Positions 10,676 through 21,400 of a DNA stretch of 64,000 nt are shown piece after piece. A program made the position numbers and the translations under genes. Within the stretch, counting starts at the first letter, position 1. The number at the start of each line of letters is the position of its first letter. This DNA is from Conus ventricosus (Eukaryota > Mollusca > Gastropoda > Neogastropoda > Conidae). Below the pieces are notes generated by a model. That model was not told the DNA's origin. It did no database searches and saw only the letters and a program-made list of their open reading frames with translations. The stretch is from positions 35,896,241-35,960,240 of the forward strand of contig CM031601.1 of the NCBI GenBank assembly GCA_018398815.1. Direction: 5' to 3'.

Positions 10676-13600
10676 TTAAGCCTTATGAAGTTCACTTTTG
10701 TTCCTCCTTGACCAGATCCAGCTTGAACACCTCTCTGCCGCTTCTGCCATTGCTTTCAGGGGTCTGGTTTTTTCCTTCCCTGCAACTGAGAGCTGTTTCA
10801 TGAGGCTGTATGCAGACGTTCCTACAAATCCCCTAGCTCCAATTTCTGCAGTGAGGACTTTGACCTGATAGCCTTCTCTCCTCAGGCTGTATGCCAGATC
10901 AGCATACTTTTCAGTCTTGTAGATTTGAGCTACCTCCATTCTGTTCTCATATGGCACCGTGAGCTCGATCATGATCAGCTGCTTGGTTGACTTAGAGTGG
11001 ACTACTATGTCTGGTCTCATGCCACTCTTGCTGATGATCTCTGGTGACTCTTCCATTCTGGGAGGTCTGCAGTGCACTCCCAGTCATCTGCCCCATCCAG
11101 CAGACTCTGCCTGCATGTTTCGAGTGGCACTGTTGTTCTTGGCCATGATTTGCTGCCTCCTGCCGTGAAGAATGTTGCGGGTGCTTTTGGAGTCCTGATT
11201 CTCCCTTTTGTGGTGTTGGTACTAGCCAGACTACTTGTACAATCTCTTTGAGCACTTGTTTGTGCCTCCATGTGTACCTTCCTTGAGCCAGGGCTACTTT
11301 ACATGAGCTTAGAACATGCTCCACTGTTTGTTTTTCATGGCAGAGGGGCATGCAGGATCGTCTGTTTTCCCCCACTTCACCAGGTTTGCATTTGAGGGCA
11401 GAAGGTCATATGCAGATCTGAGAATGAAGCTGATCCTGAGAGGGGCCATGTGCAAATGTCATTCCAAGTGAGACTTCTTTGGAGTGCATTCTCCCACGTT
11501 GTCCATTGCCCTTGCTGGCTCTGCTGGACTGCTTTTTGGAGTCTTTTTTGGTCTTCTTCTTTTCTCATCTCCTGAATCATCATGTCTCTTTTGGCTTTTC
11601 CTTTGGCCTTTGACCACCATTCAGTTTTGGTCACCCCCAGTCCTTGTCTGTTGGTCTGTGTGTGGCCTGTTATTTCTCTGATCTTGAGACTTTCTTTTGC
11701 AGAATCCATCGCCTCTTGAACTTTCCATTTTCTGCCTGTCTTCAGCTGGGGCTTGATTGCTTCTACCACCTTGTCTCCTGAGTCCTCCAGCATGCTTTGA
11801 AGTCTGATCTTCCCTGCTTTGTATTCCTCCAGGATGGATTTCAGTGGTAGTTTGAGCTTTGCTTGGCGACAGTACAGCGCGATGTCAGTCAGACAGGGTG
11901 GGACACCAAGCCATTTCCTTGTGAACTTGTTGATTTTGGCTTCCATTGCTTCCACTGTGCTGGTGCAGATGTCATATATCATCAGAGGCCATAGGAGCTT
12001 TGGTATCAGCATGAACTGCAGACACCAGACCTTGTATTTGCCAGGGAGCCCACACTGGTCAATGGTCTCCAAGCCTTCTTCCGCCATCTGCTTGGTTTCT
12101 TTTGCTCTTTGTGTGTCTTTCAGCGTATCATCATACCATCTTCCAAGGCTCTTGACTGGTTTCTTCTGTGACTATTGGAATGGCCTGGTTGGCAACACTG
12201 AAGACTACAGATTCGGCCACTTTTCCTTTCCTCAGTGAGAGACTCCGTGATTTCTTTGGCTTGAACTTCATTCTGGATGTCGTCCAGCCTCTCCAGCACA
12301 TGACGTGTCTCGTCTTCTCTGGATGAAATCACTGTAGTGTCATCCATGAAGGCCTTGAGAGGAGGCATCTTGTATCCATCGCCAAGGTCTGTTTGTCTCG
12401 CGTTGTTTGTTGCTGCTCTCAAGATGAGTTCCATTGCCAGCACGAACAGTATCGGGGAAATTGCACAGCCCATTGCAATGCCCACTTCCAAGTTGATCCA
12501 ATCAGTTGTGTACTCCTTGGTAGAGAACCGCATTGAGAAGCCATTGAAGTACTTCTTGAGCATGTCGCGGATATTCTTTGGCACATGGTACATCTCAAGA
12601 GCCAACTGTATCATCTCATGGGGCACAGATCCATATGCGTTTGCCAGATCAAGCCACACTACGTCCAGGTCTCTCTTTTCTGTTTTTGCTTTTTGGATTG
12701 CGTCCCAGATCATTGTGGCGTGTTCTACACAGCCAGCCACGCCTGGGATGCCACCTTTCTGGACTGACACATCCAAGTACTTGTTTTCCATCAGGTACTT
12801 GGTCAGCCTTGCTGCCATGACAGAGAAGAAGATTTTCCCTTCGACGTTCAGTAGTGATATTGGCCTGAACTGGCTGATGTCACTTGAGTTTTGCTCTTTG
12901 GGGATGTACACACCATCTGCCGTCATCCACTGGCCGCTGATCTTCTGGTTTCTCCAAGCCGATCGCAGCAGCCTGTGGAGCCACTCCAGCTCTTTGGGAC
13001 ATTTCTTGTCAAGCTGGTAAGGTATTCCGTTTGGCCCTGGTGATGATTTGGCTCTGGCTTTGTCGACCACCTTCTTGATTTCCGCCAACGTTGGAGGCTT
13101 GCCATTGAACTGTTCCTCAGGGTTGGTTGGCCACACCAGACCTTGAATGTCGAGTGGTGCTTTGCTCTGTGAGTCAGAGTATGTTTTCCTCAGATGCTGC
13201 TCAAGAACTCCTTTGTCCACACTTAGGGTCCCAGATTTTGACTGCTCAAACAGTGTTCTGGCAAACTGGAAGGGGTCTCTGAAGAAGCGCTCTTGTGTCT
13301 TCTTCTTTTTGCTCTTCCTCTTCCTCGCAGATTCCGCTTTGCTGAGGGCGCTGTGTTTTTCTTTCAGGTCTTCCCACAGTTTTTCCAAGCCTTGTTTTTC
13401 AGCTGGCAGTGCGGTCTTCATTTGCTTCTTGAGGTTGTTCTTTTGGACTCTGATCTTGTCCATCTTTTCTTGGCGTCTGGATTTCTTTGGAGGTGTTTTC
13501 TCTTTGGGTAGTTTTACTCCATAGGCGTCTCTACATGTGGCATACACAATGTCCCCATATGTGGCTAGTTTGTGTTCCAGGGTGCTTTTCCCTATCAGTG

Positions 13601-13729
13601 CATCGAGTCTTTGGACGATTTTTGCATCCAGTTTCTCCCAATCTTCAGTTTCGTTTGCTCGTGGCAGGTTGAGTTTCAGGCGCCTGGCATCGAGGGCCTG
13701 TGCAAATTCCTCATCCGAACCAACAGCGT
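10676..13729 (-). pseudogene. RLE-LINE polyprotein: reverse transcriptase + CCHC + restriction-like endonuclease
   Basis: Domains in order on the minus strand: a charged Lys/Arg-rich region (about 13530-13270), then the reverse transcriptase (about 13110-12290). The latter shows SSPGPNGIPYQL, QFRPISLLN, the palm motif DLANAYGSVPH (catalytic Asp), GIAMGCAISPILF and the catalytic FMDD box (about 12340). After shifts near 12270 and 12150 comes a thumb-like region (12087-11377) with LIPKLLWPLMIYDI and KWLGVPPCL. A further shift leads to the zinc knuckle CMPLCHEKQTVEHVLSSC (about 11340). The endonuclease follows (11077-10676) with RPDIVVHSKS and IELTVPYEN, the PD...E/D metal site of R2-type nucleases. 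At least three frameshifts make this copy non-functional as read. It would nick its target and copy its RNA there. Confidence 0.88.
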
Positions 13730-14135
13730 GAAGAATGCTTGGTGATGTTGGTGCTGTCCCTATGTACTTCACTGCATCACAGTGGGGATTGCTTGGTGAT
13801 GCTGGTGCTGTCCCTATGTTCTTCACTGCATCACAGTGAGGAATGCTTAGTGATGTCCTCGTGTTCTTCACTGCATTACAGTGAGGAATGCTTGGTGATG
13901 TTGGTGCTATCCCTAGGTACTTCACTGCATCACAGTGAGAAATACTTGATGTTGGTGATGTCCCCATGTTCTTCACTGCATCACAGTGAGGAATACTTCG
14001 TGATGTTGGTGCTATCCCTAGGTACTTCACTGCATCACAGTGAGGAATGCTTGGTGATGTTGGTGCTATCCATATGTACTTCACTGCATAACAGTGAGGA
14101 ATACTTGATGTTGGTGATGTCCCCATGTTCTTCAC
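12120..14135 (-). other. 671-codon chimeric frame: satellite peptide fused to the LINE N-terminus
   Basis: The open frame begins inside satellite 1. Its first 136 residues are seven to eight copies of the 15/17/18-residue satellite peptide (xxSPSIPHCDAVKxx). At 13730 it passes without a stop into the LINE (AVGSDEEFAQALDARR) and continues through the reverse transcriptase. This is a consequence of satellite monomers being multiples of three and open on this strand. No evidence shows that the fusion is expressed. Confidence 0.7.
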
Positions 14136-14185
14136 TGCATCACAGTGAGGAATACTTCATGTTGGTGCTGTAACATTTCTTCACT
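13730..14185 (+). repeat. Satellite 1 array, block B
   Basis: About nine monomers between the LINE and the duplicated HINE end. Monomer by monomer it copies the order found at about 9068-9560, including the rare variants CAGTGGGGATTGC, GTGATGTCCTCGTG with CATTACA, and the short TACTTGATGTTGG forms. It is therefore a duplicate of that segment. Confidence 0.9.
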
Positions 14186-14412
14186 GCAACAATGCCCAAT
14201 GTTTTTTTTTTAAACCGTTATATCCGTTACTCACGCTATAACCCCATATGGTTTTTCTTTTTTATGGAATATCTCAGAAATAGGCGCACACACACAGCAC
14301 GCACGCAAGCACGCACGCACGCACGCACGCACGCACACACGCACGCACACACACACACACACACACCACACACACACACATGCCATAGTTTACGCAATCC
14401 TTGGAGAGAGAG

Positions 14413-14465
<53 letters not shown>

Positions 14466-14736
14466 TCAAATCTCTCTACATATGGGGTCAAGACAACTTA
14501 CCGCTGAGCGTAAATTCGTGTCGTAAATTCACAATCATACCTCATAAACTCAAGTACTCCCAAGCCCTGAGTCTGGTTTATAACCCCTGGACTCAAGTGT
14601 GTTACCATAACTTAGCACAAGGCTTAACACGTCAGAACGGGTCTAGGAGCGTATGAACTAAAGCGCATTTCAAAGAATCAGTTAGCATAACAGAGCATTA
14701 CTATTTTTTTGTATGATTACCGTAATAATTAAAAGT
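14186..14736 (+). repeat. Duplicate of 3750-4264 (HINE core end, microsatellites, unique flank)
   Basis: Starts inside a core repeat (AATGCCCAATGTTTT), then carries the same CCATATGGTTTTTCTT segment, CA/GCAC and GA microsatellites and unique flank as 3750-4264, with small indels. Satellite 1 resumes in the same phase on the right. The left junction with block B lies at about 14186. Confidence 0.9.
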
Positions 14737-17700
14737 GAAGAATGCTTGGTGATGTTGGTGCGTCCCCCGGGTACTTCACTGCATCACAGTGAGGAATGCT
14801 TGGGATGTTGGAGCTCTTTCCCCGAGAACAACATTGCATTACAGGAGGGAAAACTTGGTGATGCCCCAAGGTCCATTGCATTACAGTGAGGATGCTTGGT
14901 GATTCCCCCATGTTCTTCATTGCATTACAGTGAGGATTGCTTGGTGATGGCCCCATGTTTTTTCATTGCATTACAATGAGAATGCTTGGTGATATCCCTG
15001 TGTACTTCACTGCATCACAGTGAGGAATCTTGGTGAAAGTTCTGCTCTCCCCAGTTTTTCACTGCATCACAGTGAGGAATGCTTGGGGATGTTGGTGCTT
15101 CCCCGAGTTCTCAGTGCATCACAGTGAGGAATGCTTGGTGATGTTGGTGCTTTCCCCAGTTCTTCACTCCATCACAGTGACGAAGCTTCGTGATTTGGTG
15201 ATTCCCCATGTTCTTCACTGCATCAAAATGAGCATTGCTTTCTGAAAGTTGGTGCTGTTCCTATGTTTTCACTGTATCACAGTGAGGAATGCTTGGTGAT
15301 GTTTGGGGCTTCCCCGAGTTCTTCACCCATCAAGTGAGGAATCTTGTATGTTGGTCTGTCCCTTTGTTTCCCTTTACTGCATCACAGTGAGGAATGCTTG
15401 GCGATTTTTGGTGCTGTAGAATGTTGTTCTTCCCCTGCATCGCAGTGAGGAAGCTTGGGGATGTTGTGCTGCCCTATGTTCTTCACTTGCATCACAGTGA
15501 GGAATGCTTTGGGGATGTTGGTCCTGTCCCTATGTACTTCACTGCATCACAGTGAGAAATGCTTGGTGAGTTGGTGCTGTCCCTATGTTCTCACTGCATA
15601 CAGTGAGGAATGCTTGGTGAGTTGGGCGTCCCTATGTTCTTCACTGCATCACAGTGAGGAATGCTTGGTGTTTTGGTGCTTCCCTGAGTTCTTCACTCCC
15701 TCACAGTGAGGAATGCTTGGGTGTTGGGGATGTCCCTGTGTTCTTCACTGCATCACAGTGAGGAATGCTTGGGATGTAGCTGTCCCCTTTGTCCCTTTAC
15801 TGCACACAGTGAAGGAATGCTTGGTGATGTTGGTGCTGTCCCCTATGTTCTCACTGCATCACAGTGAGGAATGTTGGGGGATGTTGGTGCTCCCATGTAC
15901 TTCACTGCATCACAGTGAGGGAAACTTGGTGATTTTGGTAGCTTCCCCTATCACTTCACTGCATCCCCAGTGGGGATTGCTTGGTGAGTTGGCTGTCCCC
16001 GATTTCTTCACTGCACCAAAAGTGAGGAATGCTTGGGGATGTCCCCATGTTCTTCATTACATTACAGTGAGGAATACTTGGTGGATTCCCCAACTTCTTC
16101 ATTTCGTTACAATTAAAAATGCTTGTGATGTCCCCGAATTCTTCATGCATCACAGTGAGGAATGCTTGTGATGTTGAAGCTTCAACGATTTCTCACTGCA
16201 TCACAGTGAGCAATGCTGTGATTAATGATGTCCCCATGTTCCCTTTACTGCATCACAGTGAGGAATGCTTGGTGATGTCCCCATGTTCTTCATTGCATTA
16301 CAGTGAGGAATGCTTGGGGATGTCCCCATGCACTTCATTTCATTACATGAGGAATGCTTGGTGATATTGGCTCTCCCATCCCCGAGTCTTCACTGCAACA
16401 CAGTGAGAAATTCTTGGTGATGTCCCCCTGTTTTTTCATTTCATTACAATAGGAATACTTGGTGATGTCCCCCCATTTTCCCTTTATTGCATTACGTGAG
16501 GAATGCTTGGTGATGTCCCCATGGCTTCATTATTAAAAGGAGGAATGCTTGTAATGTCCCCATGTTCTTCATTGCATTACAGTGAGGATTGCTTGGTGAT
16601 GGCCCCATGTTCTTCACTTTCATTACAAAAAATGCTTGGTTTATAAACCCCCAGTTCTTGACTGCATCACAGTGAGGAATGCTTGGTGATGTTGTGCTTC
16701 CCCGAGTTCTTCACTATATCACAGTGACGAATGCTTGGTGATGTTGGGGCTTCCCCGAGATCTTCACTCCATCACAGTGATGAAATACTTCGTGATGTTT
16801 GTGATGTCCCCAGTTCTTCACTGCATCACAGTGAGGAATGCTTGGGGATGTTGGTGCTGTCCCCTGTTCTTCACTGCATCACGTGAGGAATGCTTGGTGA
16901 TGTGGTGCTGTCCCTGTGTTCTTCACTGCATACATGAGGAATCTTGGTGATGTTGGTGCTTCCCCGAGTTCTTCACTCCATCACAGTGAGGAATGCTTGG
17001 TGATGTTGGTGATGTCCCTTTTGTTCTTCACTGCATCACAGTGAGGAATGCTTGGGGATGTTGGTGCTGTCCCTTTGTCCTTCACTGAAACACAGTGAGG
17101 AATGCTTTGTGATGTTGGTGCTGTCCCCTTTGTCCTTCACTGCATCACAGTGAGGAATCTTTGGGGATGTTGTGCTGTCCCTGTGTTCTCACTGTATCAC
17201 AGTGAGGAATGCTTGGGGATGTTGGGGCTTCCCTGTTCTCACTCCATCACAGTGAGGAATGCTTGTTGATGTTGGGGATGTCCCTTGTTCTTTCACTGCA
17301 TCACAGTGAAAGGAAAAGCTTGGTGATGTTGATGCTGTCCCCTTTGTCCTTCACTGCATCACATGAGGAATGCATGGGATGTTGGTGCTGTCCTTGTGTT
17401 TTTCACTGCATCACAGTGAGGAATGCTTGTGATGTTGGTCCGTCCCTTGTACTTCACTGCATCACGTGAGGAATGTTTTGGTGATGTTGGTGCTGTCCCC
17501 ATGTTCTTCACTGCATCACAGTGGGAATGCTTGGGGATGTTTTGGGGCGTCCCTATTCTTCACTGCATCACAGTGAGGGAAAGCTTGTGATGTTGGTGCT
17601 GTCCCTATGTCTTCACTGCATCACAGTGAGAATGCTTGGTGATTTGGTGCTGTCCCCTATCACTTCACTGCATCACAGTGGGGATTGCTTGGTGATGTTT

Positions 17701-18400
17701 GCGTCCCCCAGTTCTTCCCCTGCAAACCCCAGTGAGGAATCTTGGTGATGTCCCCAATGTTTTTCATTACATTACAGTGAGGAAACTTACTGATGTCCCC
17801 CAGGTCTTCATTTCAATACAGTGAGGAATGCTTGGTGATGGCCCAACTTCTTCAGCGTTACAATGAAAAATGCTTGGTGATGTCCCCGAGTTCTCACTGC
17901 ATCACAGTGAGAATGCTTGGGGATGTTTGGGCTTCACGAGTTCTTCACGCATCACAGTGAGGGAAAGCTTGGGGAGTTAATGGTTTCCCCCTGTTTTTCA
18001 CTGCATCAAAAGGAGAATGCTTGGTGATGTTCCCCATGTTCTTCATTGCATTACAGTGAGGAAAAGCTTGGTGATGTCCCCATGCTCTTTTTTGCATTTC
18101 ATGAGGAATGCTTTGGGTATTGGCTCCCCCCGAGTCTCTTCATGGGATCACAGTGAGAAATCTTGGTGATGTCCCCCTGTTTTTCATGCATACAATGAGG
18201 AATACTTGGGGATGTCCCCGATTCTTTCATTGCATTACAGTGAGGGTGCTTGGTGAGGTCCCCATGCTTCATGTATTACAGTAGGAATGCTTGGGGATGT
18301 CCCCATGTTCTTCATTGCAATAAAAGTGAGGATTGCTTGGGGATGGCCCCAGTTCTCACTGCATTACAATGAAAATGCTTGGTGATGACCCCGAGTTCTT
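14737..18400 (+). repeat. Satellite 1 array, block C1 (degraded copy with ~1.7-kb higher-order repeat)
   Basis: The same monomers as block A, in the same order of rare variants, but with many single-base losses. Markers shared with block A include the start (GAAGAATGCTTGG with AGCTCT...GAGAACA), the GAGCATTGCTT variant (6806 and about 15231), the GCTGTAGAAATG variant (about 7046 and 15413), and the ACTTCACTGCATCCCAGTGG variant (about 7650 and 15955). The last marker and its followers recur at about 17660, giving an internal period near 1.7 kb. Confidence 0.9.
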
Positions 18401-21400
18401 GACTGCATCACAGTGAGGAATCTTGGGGATGTTGGTGCTCCAAAGTTCTTCACTATATCACAGTGACGAATGCTTTGAGTTTGGTGTTCCCGGTTTTTCA
18501 CTCCCCACAGTGAGGAAAACTTGTGATGTTTTTGGTCCCCTTTTTCTTCACTGCATACATAGGAATCTTTTGGGGATGTTGGGGCTTCCCCGTTCTTCCT
18601 CATCAAGTAGGAATGCTTGGTGTTTGGTGTTCCCGTTTTCTTCACTGCATAAAAGTGAGGAATCTTGGTGATGTTGGGGCTTCCCCGGGCTTCCTATCAA
18701 GTGAGGGAAGCTTGGGGAGTGGGGGTCCCTTTGGTTTCTTCACTGCATCACAGTGAGGAAACTTGGTGATGTTGGGCTGTCCCCTTTTTTCCCCTTTACT
18801 GATACAGTGAGGAATCTTGTGATGTTGGGGTTCCCCCTTTTCCTTTTACTCACACAGGAGGGAAAGCTTGTGATGTTTGGGGGCCCTGGTTCTTCACGAT
18901 CACAGTGAGGAATTCTTGGTGATTGGTGCGCCCTGTTTTCACTGACACTGAGGAAAACTTGTGATGTTGTGGTGTCCATTGTCTTCCTGCATCCATGAGA
19001 AATCTGTATTTGGGGTGTCCCTTTTTTAATTTACTGCACAGGAAATGGTTGGGGTTTGTCCCCCCTAATTTTTCACTGCATCACAGTGAAAATGTTGGGA
19101 GTTGGGCTGTCCCAGTTCCACTGCACACAGTGAAAAGCTTGGTATGTTGGCTGTCCCTATGTCTTCACTGCATACAGTGGGGGTTCTTGGGGATGCGTGC
19201 TGTCCCCCATGTCTTTCCCGCATCACAGTGAGGAAAGCTTGTGATGTCCTCCCTGTTCCTTTAGCATACATGGGAAGCTTTGTGAGTTGGGGCTTCCCCG
19301 ATTCCACTGCACACAGTGAGGGAAAGCTGGGGAGTCCCCCAGTTCTTTATTCATTACAGTGAGAATCTTTGGGGTGCCCCATGTTTCATTGCATACTTTT
19401 TAAAAACTTTGGGGATGTCCCCCCCTTTTTCATGCCAAAATGAAATGCTTGGATTCCCCTTTTTTCACCCTTTACAGGGGAATGCTGTGATGTTGGGGCC
19501 CTTTCCCCCTTCTTCACCCTCCCCCAGGAATGCTTGGTGATTTCCCCATGTTCTCATTCATTACAGTGAGAAAGCGTATTCCCCAGTCTTTTGCAACAGG
19601 AGGGGTGCTTGGTGATGCCCCATGTCTTTTTTGCATTACAGGGGATTTCGGTGATGGGGCCCCTTTCCTTCTTTTACAAAGAAATCTTGGGATTCCCCGG
19701 GGCTTCATGCATACATAGGAATCTTGGGGATTTTTCCCCCAGTTCTTCCTGCATACAGGGGGAAAGCTTGGGGATTTTTTCCCCATTCTTTAGATACAGT
19801 GAGGGAAAGCTTGTGATTTTTCCCCGTTCTTCATCCTTACAGTGGGAATCTTAGTTTTTGGCCCCTGTTTTTTCCCCCTCCCCCCAAAGTGTGCCCCTCT
19901 TGCTGATGTTTGGGGGGGTGTTCCAGTTTTTTCACTTAAAACACAGTAGAATGTTGTGAGTTGGTGCTTTTCCCCCATCTTTACTCCCTCAAGTGAGAAC
20001 TTGGGGATGTTTGGTCCCTTTTTCCCTTTACTGCATCACATGAGGAAGTTGGGGATGTTTTGGGGCTGTTTGTTTCTTCAAATGCATTCAAAGGGGGAAA
20101 CTTGGGGGTTGGGGCTGCCCTTGTTCTCCTGCATAAAAGTGAGGAATCTTGGTGTTGGGGCTTTTCCCACTTTTTCACTTATCACAGTGGAAAACTTGGG
20201 GATTGGTGTGTCCCTGTTTTTTTACTGCAACATAAGGGTGCTGGGGATGTTGGTGCTGCCCATGCCTTTACTCATCACAGTGAGAATGCTTCGGATGTGG
20301 GGCCCTTGTCTTCACGGATCACAGTGAGAATGCTTGGGGTTTTTGGGCTTCCCTTTTCTTCACTGAAACACGTGAGGAATCTTGTGATGTTTGGGGCTGG
20401 CCCCTGTTTTTTTTCCCGTAAACACGTAGGGAAAGCTTGGGAGTTGGGGGGTCCCTATGTTCTTCACTGCACACAGGGGAAAAAGTTGTGATTTGGGGCT
20501 GTCCCTATTCTTCACCATCAATGAGAAGTTTGGGGATGTTGTCTTCCCCAGACTTCCTCCCTCACAGGAAAAAGCTTGTGATTTTGTGACCCCATTTCTT
20601 CACTGCATCACAGTGAGGGAAAGCTTTTGGGGATTGGTGCGTCCCTGGCTTTACTGCACACATGGGAATGCTTTGGGGTGTTTTGGGCTTTCCCTTTTTC
20701 TTCACGCAAAACATGAGGAAACTTTATTTTGTTTCCCGGTTCTTTTTTTCACCCTGAGGAATGCTTGGGAGTTGGTGTTCCCCGGTTTTTTCACTGCATC
20801 ACAGGGGAATGCTTGGGATGTTGGGCTTCCCCTTTGTCCTTCATGCATACAGTAAGGGAAAGCTTGTATGTTGGTGCTTCCCCGTCCCTTTACTCACACA
20901 GGGGAAGCTTGGGGAGGGGGGCCCCGGGTTTTTCATGCATACATGAGGAAATTCTTGGGATTTTTGCTTTTCCGGTTTTCACTGACACATAAATGCTTGG
21001 GGATTGGGGTTTTTTTGCCCTATGCTTTCCCCTGCACACAGGAGGAATGCTTGGGGAGTTGGGGCCCCTGTTTTTCATGCTACAGGAGGAAGGGGGGTTT
21101 GTTGGTGGCCCATTACTTCATGCATACATGGGGTTTTCTTGGGATTCCCCCTTTTCTTCCTGCACAAGTGAGGGGGCTTAGTGTGCCTCGGTTCTTCACT
21201 GATTCCCGTGAGGAAAGCTTGGTATGTTGGTGCTCTCCCCAGTTCTTTACTGCATCACAGGAGGAATGCCGTGATTTTTTTTTTGATTTGGGTTTTTGTC
21301 CCCTTTCTTCATTCATTCATGGGGAATGCTTGGGGATGGTTTGGTTCCCCCCAGTTTCCCCTCATCAAGTGGAAATTTTCTTGGTGATTCCCCATGTTTT

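Larger units (their letters stand above)
10394..13729 (-). mobile_element. RLE-type LINE (R2/R4/NeSL superfamily) inserted in satellite 1
   Basis: A minus-strand retrotransposon with a single ORF: N-terminal basic region, reverse transcriptase, CCHC zinc knuckle and C-terminal restriction-like endonuclease, with no N-terminal apurinic-type endonuclease. Both ends abut satellite 1 monomers: CAGTGGGG on the low side and GTGAAGAATGC on the high side. The insertion therefore lies at or next to the CACAGTG part of the monomer. The coding region has several frame changes. A tRNA-derived SINE occupies the last 265 bp before the satellite at the 3' end. The clade within the restriction-like-endonuclease LINEs is not resolved. 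Confidence 0.88.

Noticed and set aside
12337..13020. 227-codon plus-strand frame opposite the RLE-LINE
   Set aside because: It is the antisense shadow of the reverse transcriptase, whose motifs are clear on the minus strand.
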